Assembly (NCBI GenBank): GCA_052400625.1
Contig: JBQTGH010000004.1
Direction: 5' to 3' (one strand)
Source of the DNA: Thermophagus sp052400625
GTDB taxonomy: Bacteria; Bacteroidota; Bacteroidia; Bacteroidales; Marinilabiliaceae
DNA length: 64,000 nucleotides
Both the position numbers and the translations under genes were made by a program. Shown here piece after piece: positions 1 to 9,766 of the stretch (positions are counted from its first letter, which is position 1; every line of letters starts with the position of its first letter). The notes below the pieces were generated by a model. That model was not told where the DNA came from. It saw nothing but the letters and a program-made list of their open reading frames with translations, and ran no database searches.

Positions 1-396
1 GTGGGTGTTGTTCTTAATGCTTCCGACAACTATGCCACTGTTATCTCATTATTAAATACCCGACTACACATTTCTGCACGAATCCGAGAAACGGGCTTCT
101 TCGGATCTTTAAACTGGCAAGGTTTAAACTACCGTTACGCCATGTTGAGTGGTATACCGGCACATGCTTCGCCTTCCGTAGGAGATGCCGTCGTAACCAG
201 CGGATTCTCCGCCATATTTCCGGAAGATATATTAATTGGAACCATTGATGAAATATCTATCGACCAGGGAGAAAGCTTTTACAACATAAGGGTTTTATTA
301 TCAGTAGATTTCAAACAATTGCAATATGTTCATGTTGTAGAAAAGACAGATGTAAAAGAACAACGAGAACTTGAAAAACAATTTGAAGATGATTAA
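1..396 (+). CDS. mreC: Rod shape-determining protein MreC (C-terminal part)
   Basis: The reading frame is open from the window edge, so the N-terminus (membrane anchor and coiled coil) lies outside and the GTG at base 1 is not taken as the real start. The visible 131 residues form the C-terminal beta-rich domain of MreC, with the family-like stretch containing AHASPSVGDAVVTSGFS followed by FPEDILIGTIDEI. MreC is a periplasmic scaffold of the elongasome that links MreB/MreD to PBP2 and RodA. The gene overlaps mreD by 8 bases and heads the order mreC-mreD-mrdA-rodA, which is the usual arrangement in Bacteroidota and supports the call. The C-terminal tail is charged (KEQRELEKQFEDD), a region that is normally poorly conserved. 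Confidence 0.9.
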   Translation: MGVVLNASDNYATVISLLNTRLHISARIRETGFFGSLNWQGLNYRYAMLSGIPAHASPSVGDAVVTSGFSAIFPEDILIGTIDEISIDQGESFYNIRVLLSVDFKQLQYVHVVEKTDVKEQRELEKQFEDD

Positions 397-907
397 CTGG
401 TTGCCCCGATATTTATTCAACTTTGTAGCATTTGTGCTGATTCAGGTATTACTACTGAATAATCTTCAGTTAAGTGCTTTCATGAATCCTTATTTGTATA
501 TTTTATTCCTAATAACCTTACCCTTTTCAACGCCTCGTTGGTTATTGCTTGTTCTAGGATTTATCACAGGAATGGTCATCGACATTTTCATGAATACTCC
601 TGGCATTCACGCCTCTGCCACTTTATTTATGGCCTTTCTGCGACCATTTATTCTCAGTTCCTTTTCTCCTCGCGACGGCTACGAAAACGGCACTCTTCCT
701 GTCCCTGCCGATTATGGTTTCGGATGGTTTTTTAAGTATTCTATCATTATGGTTGCTACTCACCATTTATTTCTATTTTATGTAGAGTCATTTAGCAGGG
801 AAGATTTTTTCGCTACTTTATGGAAAAGCATTTTAAGCACCATAGCTTCAATGATATTTATTTTTATTGCTATGCTTTTTGCCAGCAATAAATCAGGGCA
901 CAACTAA
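389..907 (+). CDS. mreD: Rod shape-determining protein MreD
   Basis: A small, very hydrophobic protein (172 residues from the ATG at 389) with about five predicted membrane helices, matching the length and topology of MreD, an inner-membrane elongasome component that works with MreC and RodA/PBP2. MreD is poorly conserved in sequence, so the call rests mainly on topology and on its place between mreC and mrdA. A TTG at 371 would extend the frame by six residues, but the ATG at 389 overlaps the mreC stop by 8 bases, as expected for translational coupling, and gives the natural N-terminus MINWLPRYLFNF. The gene ends 14 bases before mrdA. Confidence 0.85.
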   Translation: MINWLPRYLFNFVAFVLIQVLLLNNLQLSAFMNPYLYILFLITLPFSTPRWLLLVLGFITGMVIDIFMNTPGIHASATLFMAFLRPFILSSFSPRDGYENGTLPVPADYGFGWFFKYSIIMVATHHLFLFYVESFSREDFFATLWKSILSTIASMIFIFIAMLFASNKSGHN

Positions 908-921
908 AAACAGTCAGCTAA

Positions 922-2769
922 GTGGGAAAAATAAACAACCGTACCATTGTAATTAGTCTTATCATGATCTTTGTGGCCATCGTTTTTGCCATAAAGCTTT
1001 TCATGCTGCAAGTGTACGATCCCTCTTACAAATTTTCGGCTGAAAGTAATGCCAGAAGAAAAATCACAGAATTCCCGGCAAGGGGGCTCATTTATGATCG
1101 AAACAGAAATCTACTTGTTTCAAACCAGGCGGTATACGACATTATGGTTGTTCCCAATGAATTGGGGAAAATAGATACAGCTGCATTGGCGCAATCGATG
1201 GGAATAGACATTGCGGAAGTAAGATCTTTATTCAAAAGGATGAATAAACAACTTAGGACCAGAAAAATTTCATCCTTTCAGCCTTCCGTATTCTACAAGC
1301 AAATGCCTGCCGAACAATATGGTTTCTTTCAAGAAAAGCTTTTCAAATTCAAAGGATTTTTTGCCCAACAAAGAATTGTTCGAAATTACGAGTTTCCCAT
1401 TGCGGCTAATATCCTAGGTTATCTTGGAGAAATAGGCGAGGAACAACTCAAAAAACAATCTTATTACAGTCAGGGTGATTACTGGGGAATAAGTGGCGTT
1501 GAGAAATCTTATGAAAAAGCCTTGCGCGGACAAAAAGGAGCAAAATATGTTTTGGTAGATGTTCATGGCAGACAAAAGGGAGCCTTCCGGGAAGGAAAAT
1601 TCGATGTCCCGGCAGTATCGGGAAAGGATCTGATACTAACCATCGATCAAGAGCTTCAGGAATACGGAGAGCTGTTAATGCAGAATAAGGTGGGAAGCAT
1701 TGTGGCCATTGAACCCGCTACAGGTGAGATCCTTGCAATGGTTTCGGCGCCCTCCTACGATCCGTCTATTCTCGTAGGAAGAAAACGAAATGAAAACTTC
1801 CCAAAGCTGGCGAATGATACCCTATATCCGCTATTTAACCGACCACTTCAATCTGGTTATCCACCAGGGTCCACCTTCAAAACAATCAATGCCCTGATAG
1901 GCTTACAAGAACGAGTTTTGACACCCCAAATGCGATATGATTGCCAAATGGGATATCACACACCCTCATTGTCGGTGGGTTGCCACAATCACATTAGTCC
2001 CTTGAACCTGCCGCAATCAATACAGATGTCATGTAATGCTTACTATTGTCATGTTTTTAGAAATATTCTAGACAATTCCCAATACGGATCTGTTAAAAAG
2101 GGTATGGATGTCTGGAAAGATTATTTGGTACAATTTGGTTTTGGATACCGTTTAAAAACAGATTTAAGCAATGAGTCCAGAGGATTTGTTCCAAATAGCC
2201 AATACTATGATCAAATATATAATGGTCGCTGGGGTTCTTTAACGGTAGTATCGCTGGCCATTGGTCAGGGAGAATTGCTAACCACCCCGCTGCAAATGGC
2301 CAATATGACTGCCGCCATCGCAAACAGAGGATTTTGGTTTATTCCTCATGTTGCCAAAGAAATAGATAATGACACCATTCCATCTCGTTTTCTGGAACCG
2401 CATTTTGTGAATATCGATTCGACCTATTTCGAACCGGTAATAAAAGGGATGGAACTGGCTATATGGGGGGGAGAAGGGAGCACAGCACGGATTGCTCAAA
2501 TTCCCGGCATTTCAATCTGCGGGAAAACCGGAACGGCACAAAACCCACATGGAGATGACCACAGCATTTTTATTGCCTTCGCGCCAAAAGACAATCCACA
2601 AATTGCAGTTGCTGTCTATGTTGAAAACGGCTCCTTTGGATCAACTTACGGAGCACCTATTGCCAGTCTGGTCATTGAAAAGTACCTTAGAAGAAAAATC
2701 CATAATAATAGAAAGTGGATAGAAAAACGAATGATAGAAGCCGACCTGATACATGAACGCAACAATTAA
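922..2769 (+). CDS. mrdA: Penicillin-binding protein 2 (elongasome transpeptidase)
   Basis: A 615-residue class B penicillin-binding protein that crosslinks peptidoglycan during cell elongation as partner of RodA. One N-terminal membrane helix (about residues 8-30) is followed by a pedestal domain starting at ARGLIYDRNRNLL, which is typical of PBP2. The three active-site motifs of the transpeptidase domain are present: STFK (S317, K320), SCN (370-372) and KTGT (535-538). Translation starts at a GTG at 922. The last 17 bases overlap rodA, the cognate SEDS glycosyltransferase, which separates this gene from ftsI. Nothing is missing or unusual for the family. Confidence 0.95.
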   Translation: MGKINNRTIVISLIMIFVAIVFAIKLFMLQVYDPSYKFSAESNARRKITEFPARGLIYDRNRNLLVSNQAVYDIMVVPNELGKIDTAALAQSMGIDIAEVRSLFKRMNKQLRTRKISSFQPSVFYKQMPAEQYGFFQEKLFKFKGFFAQQRIVRNYEFPIAANILGYLGEIGEEQLKKQSYYSQGDYWGISGVEKSYEKALRGQKGAKYVLVDVHGRQKGAFREGKFDVPAVSGKDLILTIDQELQEYGELLMQNKVGSIVAIEPATGEILAMVSAPSYDPSILVGRKRNENFPKLANDTLYPLFNRPLQSGYPPGSTFKTINALIGLQERVLTPQMRYDCQMGYHTPSLSVGCHNHISPLNLPQSIQMSCNAYYCHVFRNILDNSQYGSVKKGMDVWKDYLVQFGFGYRLKTDLSNESRGFVPNSQYYDQIYNGRWGSLTVVSLAIGQGELLTTPLQMANMTAAIANRGFWFIPHVAKEIDNDTIPSRFLEPHFVNIDSTYFEPVIKGMELAIWGGEGSTARIAQIPGISICGKTGTAQNPHGDDHSIFIAFAPKDNPQIAVAVYVENGSFGSTYGAPIASLVIEKYLRRKIHNNRKWIEKRMIEADLIHERNN

Positions 2770-4174
2770 ACCATATCGAAATATTGACTGGGTAACAGTA
2801 TTAATCTACGTGTTTCTGGTTTTCTTCGGCTGGCTAAACATTTATGCTGCCAATTATGATCCCGAAGCAGACAATCTATGGCACTTATCTTCAGAACCTT
2901 TCAAACAACTGATATGGATTGGTTTGTCTATTGTAACTATTGGGATTCTTTTTCTTATCGACAGCAAATTCTTTGTAGAGTTTGCTTACATCTTTTTTGG
3001 ACTTTCGATTCTGTTTCTACTGTTAGCCCTGTTTTTTGGAATAGAAATAAATGGAGCAAAAGCCTGGTTCAGAATAGGGATGGTTCGTTTTCAGCCGGCG
3101 GAGCTCACCAAAGTGGCAGCAAGTCTTGCCATTGCAAGGGTGATGAGTCGATACAACTTTCAAATGAATAAAGTTCGCCACCTACTAAAAATGGGAATCG
3201 TCGTTCTTTTACCGGCATTAATCATCCTACTTCAAAATGACACAGGATCCGCATTGGTTTATTTTGCCTTTTTTCTTGTGTTTTTTCGGGAAGGGATGCC
3301 TCCGATAGTGCTTGTTCTCGGGATTCTGGCGTTAATTGTTTTTGTTTTGTCGCTTTTATACGACACCATTTTCATTTTGGTGGCTTTATTTTTAGTGTTT
3401 GCCGCTTTTGTTTTCTATACCATTCAGAAAAAACTTGCAGTAATCTCTATTGGAATAACGGCAAGTTCTTTTTTAATCATTCTGGGCCTTTCCATCGTAT
3501 TAAAAAAAGAGATAGATAATATTTGGCCCCTTGTAATAAGCATTGGGATAACATCCTTATTTCTAATCCTACAGTCACTATTCAAACGATTACCGCGCCT
3601 GGGAGTAGGGCTTTTGTTACTATGGTTAATGATCAGTTATACCTATTCTACAAATTATGTATTCCATTCAGTACTATCTGATTATCAAAAGAACCGAATA
3701 CTTGTAGTACTAGGCCTGGAAAACGATCCTTTGGGCATAGGTTATAATGTTAATCAATCAAAAATAGCCATTGGATCCGGAGGTTTTTCGGGGAAAGGTT
3801 TTTTACAGGGGACACAAACAAAATTCGATTTTGTTCCGGAACAAAGTACTGATTTTATCTTTTGCACAGTGGGCGAGGAATGGGGCTTTTTAGGAACTTT
3901 ATTCGTGATTATTTTATTTCTCAGCCTCCTAATTCGAATCATATATCTGGCCGAGCAACAGCACTCCGATTTCAGTCGGATTTACGGTTATAGTGTTGTG
4001 GCAGTATTCTTTGTGCATATGGCCATTAACATTGGAATGACGATCGGGTTAGCACCTGTCATCGGGATTCCCCTCCCATTCTTCAGTTACGGAGGTTCTT
4101 CATTCTGGGGATTCACGATATTGCTGTTTATTTTCCTAAAACTGGACACCAACAGACATGAACTGATACGATAA
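2753..4174 (+). CDS. rodA: Rod shape-determining protein RodA (SEDS glycosyltransferase)
   Basis: A 473-residue polytopic inner-membrane protein of the SEDS family (RodA/FtsW/SpoVE), the peptidoglycan polymerase of the elongasome. Many hydrophobic segments are visible, together with the family motifs RFQPAELTK (residues 112-120) and PFFSYGGSS (442-450). The protein is longer than enterobacterial RodA because of additional hydrophobic segments in the middle (roughly residues 180-290), a feature I associate with Bacteroidota RodA from memory. It overlaps mrdA by 17 bases, so PBP2 and RodA are very probably co-translated. A 277-base non-coding stretch follows before parE, with no clear terminator. 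Confidence 0.94.
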   Translation: MNATIKPYRNIDWVTVLIYVFLVFFGWLNIYAANYDPEADNLWHLSSEPFKQLIWIGLSIVTIGILFLIDSKFFVEFAYIFFGLSILFLLLALFFGIEINGAKAWFRIGMVRFQPAELTKVAASLAIARVMSRYNFQMNKVRHLLKMGIVVLLPALIILLQNDTGSALVYFAFFLVFFREGMPPIVLVLGILALIVFVLSLLYDTIFILVALFLVFAAFVFYTIQKKLAVISIGITASSFLIILGLSIVLKKEIDNIWPLVISIGITSLFLILQSLFKRLPRLGVGLLLLWLMISYTYSTNYVFHSVLSDYQKNRILVVLGLENDPLGIGYNVNQSKIAIGSGGFSGKGFLQGTQTKFDFVPEQSTDFIFCTVGEEWGFLGTLFVIILFLSLLIRIIYLAEQQHSDFSRIYGYSVVAVFFVHMAINIGMTIGLAPVIGIPLPFFSYGGSSFWGFTILLFIFLKLDTNRHELIR

Positions 4175-4451
4175 AATAAAATTGGAACGACCTGATTAGC
4201 ACCAATAAATTGTTTCTTGCCTCAAACTTCATTACGATAGAATTTTCCTTTTAACTATATTTGGAAGAATTTTCCGGGAAGGATTATTCGCCTCGGACGG
4301 ACTGACCTGACATATTTCTGTCTAATGCAGAACCAATTATCAATCAATCCAGGGTAATTCACAGTCTGAATCGGAAAGCATTTTAAAGCAGCAAAGCAGA
4401 TCGACAAGAAAAAGGTTGATTACTATAGATAAGACCTAAACAAGAAGCAAA

Positions 4452-6284
4452 ATGGTGCAGAACTATTCAGAAGAAACCATACGCACACTCGATTGGAAAG
4501 AACACATTCGAAAAAGACCTGGAATGTATATCGGCAAGCTCGGTGACGGAACTTTTGCTGATGACGGGATTTATGTTCTTCTCAAAGAAGTCTTGGACAA
4601 CTCTGTTGATGAGTTTATGATGGGCTTTGGCAAAAAAATTCAAATTCGGCTTTCAGACACCAAAGTTTCAGTGAGAGATTTTGGAAGAGGCATCCCTCTT
4701 GGAAAGGTCTTGGATGTTTCGAGCAAAATGAATACCGGTGCCAAATATGACAGTAAAGTATTTAAAAAATCAGTAGGTCTAAACGGAGTTGGAATCAAGG
4801 CGGTTAACGCCCTTTCAGAACATTTTGTCATCCAGGCTTTTCGAGATGGGGAGACCAAACGAGTAGTATTCAGTAAAGGTGAGCTGATAGAGGAAGCTTC
4901 AGTTGAACCCTCGAAAGAATCAAATGGTACTTATGTGGAATTTATTCCTGATGGTTCCATTTTTACTAATTTCAAATTCAAAGATGAGTATATAATTTCT
5001 CTTCTCAAGAATTACACCTATCTGAACGCCGGGCTGTCCATTCATTTTAATGACGAAGTCTATAAATCAGAAAATGGACTGCTTGATCTTTTGGATGAGC
5101 AAATGACTGAAACCGGTCTCTATTCAATAATTTCACTTAGAGACGACGACCTGGAAATTGCTGTAACTCACTGCAATCAATACGGAGAAGAGTATTACAC
5201 CTTTGTAAACGGCCAGCATACGACCCAGGGGGGAACCCATTTACAGGCATTCCGTGAGGCTTATGTAAAAACCATAAGGGAATTTTACAACAAAAATTTT
5301 GACGTTTCAGATATTCGATCTGGACTTGTTGCTGCGGTAAGTATTAAAATAGAGGAGCCGGTTTTTGAATCTCAAACAAAAACCAAGTTGGGATCCAAAG
5401 ATATGTCGCCCGACGGTGTGTCTATTCGGAATTATATGATGGAATTTGTCAAAGAAAAACTGGACAACTTCCTGCATAAAAATTCTGAAATAGCTGAAAT
5501 ACTGCATAAAAAAATTCTGGAATCCGAAAAGGAAAGAAAAGCGATCTCCGGCATTCAAAAACTTGCTCGTGAGCGGGCCAAAAAGGTGAGTTTGCACAAT
5601 AAAAAGCTTCGTGATTGTCGCATTCATTTTAACACCAACCACGAACGCAAAATGGAAACCTCAATTTTCATTACAGAGGGAGATTCCGCATCCGGATCTA
5701 TCACCAAAGCTCGTGATGTTACCACCCAGGCAGTATTCAGTCTGAAGGGGAAGCCACTCAACACTTACGGTCTTAGCAGAAAAATCGTGTATGAAAACGA
5801 GGAGTTTAACCTTCTACAGGCAGCACTCAACATTGAAGAAGGAATCGAGGCGCTTCGTTACAATCAGGTGATCATAGCTACGGATGCCGATGTGGACGGC
5901 ATGCACATACGACTGTTGCTGCTCACATTTTTCCTGCAATTTTTTCCTGAGCTTATAAAAAACGGGCACCTGTTTATTCTTCAAACACCTCTTTTCAGAG
6001 TACGAAACAACAAAAAAACATTCTATTGCTATACAGAGCAGGAACGCATCAATGCCATAAAAAAAATTGGGAAAAACGCTGAAATTACCAGATTTAAAGG
6101 GCTAGGGGAAATTTCTCCCGATGAATTCAAACATTTCATTGGAAAGGACATTCGCCTAGAACCGGTGAAAATGAAAAAAGAAGATGCATTTAAAGAACTC
6201 TTAGAATTTTATATGGGGAAGAATTCACCCCACAGGCAAAATTTCATCATAGATAACCTGGTGGTTGACGAAGAAATGCTTTAA
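4452..6284 (+). CDS. parE: DNA topoisomerase IV subunit B (ParE)
   Basis: A 610-residue type IIA topoisomerase ATPase subunit. The N-terminal GHKL ATPase has the Mg/ATP-binding Asn in VLDNSVDEF (N50), the DFGRGIP motif and GLNGVGIKAVNALS. The C-terminal TOPRIM domain has EGDSASGS (E409) and DADVD (D478, D480), which coordinate metal for DNA cleavage. The length is shorter than the roughly 650 residues usual for Bacteroidota GyrB. Together with the directly adjacent A subunit 3 bases downstream, whose GyrA box is degenerate, this favours topoisomerase IV over gyrase. Its role is decatenation of daughter chromosomes. A separate gyrB elsewhere in the genome would confirm the assignment. Confidence 0.85.
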   Translation: MVQNYSEETIRTLDWKEHIRKRPGMYIGKLGDGTFADDGIYVLLKEVLDNSVDEFMMGFGKKIQIRLSDTKVSVRDFGRGIPLGKVLDVSSKMNTGAKYDSKVFKKSVGLNGVGIKAVNALSEHFVIQAFRDGETKRVVFSKGELIEEASVEPSKESNGTYVEFIPDGSIFTNFKFKDEYIISLLKNYTYLNAGLSIHFNDEVYKSENGLLDLLDEQMTETGLYSIISLRDDDLEIAVTHCNQYGEEYYTFVNGQHTTQGGTHLQAFREAYVKTIREFYNKNFDVSDIRSGLVAAVSIKIEEPVFESQTKTKLGSKDMSPDGVSIRNYMMEFVKEKLDNFLHKNSEIAEILHKKILESEKERKAISGIQKLARERAKKVSLHNKKLRDCRIHFNTNHERKMETSIFITEGDSASGSITKARDVTTQAVFSLKGKPLNTYGLSRKIVYENEEFNLLQAALNIEEGIEALRYNQVIIATDADVDGMHIRLLLLTFFLQFFPELIKNGHLFILQTPLFRVRNNKKTFYCYTEQERINAIKKIGKNAEITRFKGLGEISPDEFKHFIGKDIRLEPVKMKKEDAFKELLEFYMGKNSPHRQNFIIDNLVVDEEML

Positions 6285-6287
6285 GAA

Positions 6288-8927
6288 ATGAGTGACGAAA
6301 ACAATAAATTCCCGGGAATACCCGAAGAGAACAACGGAGAGAATAATAACGAAGAAGAGCAAGATAGAAAAAACACCGAAAATGAATCCGACACTCAGGG
6401 GGTCAAAATAACCCCCCTTCAGGGGATGTACCGATCATGGTTTCTCGACTATGCATCGTATGTTATACTTGAACGTGCAGTTCCCCACATCAATGACGGA
6501 TTAAAACCTGTTCAGCGGCGTATATTGCATGCCATGCGCCGGATGGAAGACGGTCGCTACAACAAAGTCGCTAACATTATTGGTTATACAATGCAGTATC
6601 ACCCGCACGGAGACGCTTCAATCGGGGACGCATTGGTTCAACTAGGACAAAAAAATCTGCTCATTGATACACAGGGAAACTGGGGCAATATTTTTACAGG
6701 AGATAGCTCCGCGGCACCCAGATACATAGAGGCACGTCTTACCAAATTTGCACTGGAGGTGGTCTTCAATCCCAAAACAACGGAATGGAAACCATCCTAT
6801 GATGGCCGTAATCAGGAACCCGTAGCGTTGCCAGTCAAGTTTCCCCTGCTGTTGGCACAGGGAGTAGAAGGTATTGCGGTTGGATTAGCATCTAAAATTT
6901 TGCCACACAACCTTGCAGAGCTTATCGATGCATCTATTGCCTATTTGAAAGGTCAGCCCTTTGAACTTTTCCCCGACTTTCCAACAGGAGGAATGATTGA
7001 TGTTTCCCGCTACAATGATGGACTGCGAGGTGGTGCAGTAAAAGTACGTGCCAAAATCAGCAAGCTCGACAACCGTACACTGGTAATTTCTGATATTCCT
7101 TTCGGCAAAAACACAACCACCCTCATTGAATCCATCCTCAAAGCCAATGAGAAAGGAAAAATAAAAATCAAGAAAATAGACGATAACACAGCCGACAAAG
7201 TTGAAATACTCGTTCACCTACCAGCCAACACCTCCCCTGATAAAACCATCGACGCACTCTATGCATTCACGGATTGTGAGCTTTCCATTTCACCAAACGC
7301 ATGCGTAATTAAAAATGACAAACCGGTGTTCCTGCCCGTCAGTGAAATCCTTAAGGCCAACACCGACCACACAGTTCATTTGCTGACCAGGGAATTGGAG
7401 ATCAGAAAGGGCGAACTCGAAGAAGCATGGCACCTCTCTTCTTTAGAAAAAATATTTATCGAACACAAAATTTACCAACGCATAGAAGAATGCGAAACAT
7501 ATGAAGCGATTATCCAGACCATTGATCACGGACTCGAACCCTACAAAAAATTATTAAAACGAGAAGTCACCCGAGAGGATATCATCAAACTAACAGAAAT
7601 TAAAATCAAAAGAATCTCACGCTTCGATTCAAAAAAAGCAGATGAATACATTTCATCCCTGGAGGAAGAGCTGGAACAAGTGGAATATAACCTTCAAAAC
7701 ATCATCCCCTATACTATTGATTATTTCAAGGGATTAAAAAAGAAATACAGTGCCAAACATCCCCGTATGACAGAAATTAGAAGCTTCGAAAACATAGAAG
7801 CCTCCAAAGTAGTTGTAAAAAATGAAAAACTTTTCATTAATCGCAAGGACGGGTTTGTTGGAACTGCACTGAAAAAAGATGAATTTGTCTGCAATTGTTC
7901 AGATATTGACGATATCATCATCTTCTATAAAGACGGAAGATATCTGGTGACAAAAGTACAAGAGAAAGCTTTTGTTGGTAAAAACATCATTCATATTGCT
8001 GTATTTAAACGAAACGACAGCCGAACAATATATAATGTGGTCTATCGAGATGGGAAACGAGGGAACGCTTATGTGAAGCGTTTTGCCGTAACAAGTGTCA
8101 CTCGTGACAAAGAGTACAATCTGACCAAGGGAACAAACGGCTCTGAAATTCTATATTTTAGCGCCAACCCAAATGGCGAAGCAGAAGTCCTGAAAGTAAC
8201 CCTTAAACCTCGTCCCAGACTCAGAAACCAAATCTTTGAATTTGATATGGCCGAACAGGCCATAAAAGGGCGTGGAGCACAAGGAAATATTCTCTCTAAA
8301 TACGACATCCACAAAATCGTTTTAAAGAAAAAAGGAGAAAGTACATTAGGCGGACGAAAAATTTGGTTCGAACCGGAAATCCTGCGTCTCAATGTGGATG
8401 AAAGAGGCAAATATCTTGGAGAATTCCATCCTGGGGATCAAATTTTAATTATTACCAAAACCGGCTATTTTTTCCAAACCAACTACGATCTAACGAATCA
8501 TTACGAGGACAACATTCTGTTCATCGAGAAATTTAATCCAGACACAGTTTGGTCAGCGGTTTACTTTGATGCAGACCAGAATTATTATTACGTAAAAAGA
8601 TTCCAGGTGGAATCGGTTAGCAAACCACAACGCTTTATCGGGGACAATCCAAAGTCCCACTTGGTAAAACTGACCCAGGTCAGTTATCCACGCTTGGAAA
8701 TCAAATTTGGTGGAGAAGACAAAAACCGTGAAAAAATGATTGTAGAAGTCGCCGAATTCATCAATGTGAAAGGCTGGAGAGCACGAGGGAAAAGACTAAC
8801 TACGTTCCAGGTTCAAAAAATCATGGAACTTGAGCCTATTATCAAAGAGCCCTCAAAACCGGAGCCTTCTGATGATAATAATAAAATTGAGGAGGATGAG
8901 GACAAAGGTCAAATGTCGATTTTCTAA
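6288..8927 (+). CDS. parC: DNA topoisomerase IV subunit A (ParC)
   Basis: An 879-residue DNA cleavage/religation subunit. A charged N-terminal extension (about residues 1-45, rich in N, E and D) precedes the winged-helix core starting at MYRSWFLDYASYVILERAVP. The catalytic tyrosine is Y146 in APRYIEARL, preceded by the conserved HPHGD. The C-terminal beta-pinwheel region carries KGRGAQG in place of the canonical gyrase QRRGGKG box, which is why topoisomerase IV is preferred to GyrA. The tail ends in acidic repeats and KGQMSIF. It is separated by 3 bases from parE, so the two subunits are almost certainly made from one transcript. Confidence 0.86.
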   Translation: MSDENNKFPGIPEENNGENNNEEEQDRKNTENESDTQGVKITPLQGMYRSWFLDYASYVILERAVPHINDGLKPVQRRILHAMRRMEDGRYNKVANIIGYTMQYHPHGDASIGDALVQLGQKNLLIDTQGNWGNIFTGDSSAAPRYIEARLTKFALEVVFNPKTTEWKPSYDGRNQEPVALPVKFPLLLAQGVEGIAVGLASKILPHNLAELIDASIAYLKGQPFELFPDFPTGGMIDVSRYNDGLRGGAVKVRAKISKLDNRTLVISDIPFGKNTTTLIESILKANEKGKIKIKKIDDNTADKVEILVHLPANTSPDKTIDALYAFTDCELSISPNACVIKNDKPVFLPVSEILKANTDHTVHLLTRELEIRKGELEEAWHLSSLEKIFIEHKIYQRIEECETYEAIIQTIDHGLEPYKKLLKREVTREDIIKLTEIKIKRISRFDSKKADEYISSLEEELEQVEYNLQNIIPYTIDYFKGLKKKYSAKHPRMTEIRSFENIEASKVVVKNEKLFINRKDGFVGTALKKDEFVCNCSDIDDIIIFYKDGRYLVTKVQEKAFVGKNIIHIAVFKRNDSRTIYNVVYRDGKRGNAYVKRFAVTSVTRDKEYNLTKGTNGSEILYFSANPNGEAEVLKVTLKPRPRLRNQIFEFDMAEQAIKGRGAQGNILSKYDIHKIVLKKKGESTLGGRKIWFEPEILRLNVDERGKYLGEFHPGDQILIITKTGYFFQTNYDLTNHYEDNILFIEKFNPDTVWSAVYFDADQNYYYVKRFQVESVSKPQRFIGDNPKSHLVKLTQVSYPRLEIKFGGEDKNREKMIVEVAEFINVKGWRARGKRLTTFQVQKIMELEPIIKEPSKPEPSDDNNKIEEDEDKGQMSIF

Positions 8928-9124
8928 AAACTATACACTATGAACAGGATATCTAATCCCCATTAAAATCCAGAAAATCTCTTTCACGCCTGTTGAACGT
9001 TTACTGATAAGACAAGGAACGAAGAACAGAAAGAGGCATTCCTCGAAAATTGAAAAAAAAATTGAACGTTTCCATCTATTGAATGAGATCCTTGGAAATA
9101 GATTTCTACGCTAAATTAGTGGTA

Positions 9125-9646
9125 ATGAAAAGACCAATTTATTTAACAGGTTTCATGGGTAGCGGCAAATCTACATTTGGAAGTTTGCTGGCAAAAACCC
9201 TCAATCGGGAATTTATTGATCTTGATCTATTCATAGAAAAGCAAGAAGGAGAATCGATATCATCCCTATTCTCTAAATATGGAGAGAATGAGTTCAGGAA
9301 GAAAGAACACAAAGCATTACTTTCTACAGGGGAGATGAAAAATGTAGTTATAGCTACAGGTGGCGGAACACCCTGTTTTTTCGACAATATGTCTTTCATG
9401 AACCGTCATGGAATAACCATTTATCTTAAAGTTGATCCGGAACATCTATTAAAGCGTCTTCTCCCTGCAAGAAGTAAACGTCCACTAATCGCCGAAAAAG
9501 AAGAATCTGAGCTCCGACAATTCATTAACACTAGACTATCGGAACGTTCCCCATATTATCATCAATCACATATCATTGCTGATACATCGGCGCTTTCACC
9601 GACGGATACACTTCGCATGGTAACCAAAGCACTAGAATTACATTAA
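9125..9646 (+). CDS. aroK: Shikimate kinase
   Basis: Shikimate kinase (173 residues) phosphorylates shikimate with ATP in the chorismate pathway in the cytosol. The P-loop GFMGSGKS is at residues 9-16, followed by DLDLFIE (shikimate and Mg binding), the GGG turn in ATGGGTPC, and the lid arginines in ARSKRPL. I chose the ATG at 9125 because it gives the standard short leader MKRPIYLTGF before the P-loop. An in-frame ATG at 9083 would add 14 residues that do not look like the family. The gene stands alone between parC and the patatin gene. A short imperfect inverted repeat follows it at about 9653-9672. Confidence 0.92.
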   Translation: MKRPIYLTGFMGSGKSTFGSLLAKTLNREFIDLDLFIEKQEGESISSLFSKYGENEFRKKEHKALLSTGEMKNVVIATGGGTPCFFDNMSFMNRHGITIYLKVDPEHLLKRLLPARSKRPLIAEKEESELRQFINTRLSERSPYYHQSHIIADTSALSPTDTLRMVTKALELH

Positions 9647-9739
9647 CATTTTAAGGCTTTTCAACGCCTCCTTACCAGAATGAAACAGTATTTAAACTAA
9701 ATATTAAATCCAGATTGCCATAAGCTCATAGGATTCTTT

Positions 9740-9747
9740 TACTTTTG
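9740..9747 (+). promoter_or_regulatory. Bacteroidota-type -7 box for the patatin-like gene
   Basis: TACTTTTG matches the Bacteroidota sigma-A -7 consensus TAnnTTTG. An ATTG that could serve as a weak -33 box lies 22 bases upstream (9714-9717). The box is 20 bases before the ATG at 9767, leaving a short leader. The assignment is by pattern only. Confidence 0.45.
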
Positions 9748-9766
9748 TAGAAATCCTTCTGACGCA

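Noticed and set aside
4452..8927. DNA gyrase GyrB/GyrA instead of topoisomerase IV
   Set aside because: The B subunit is short and the A subunit lacks a proper GyrA box; topoisomerase IV fits better, although it is not excluded.
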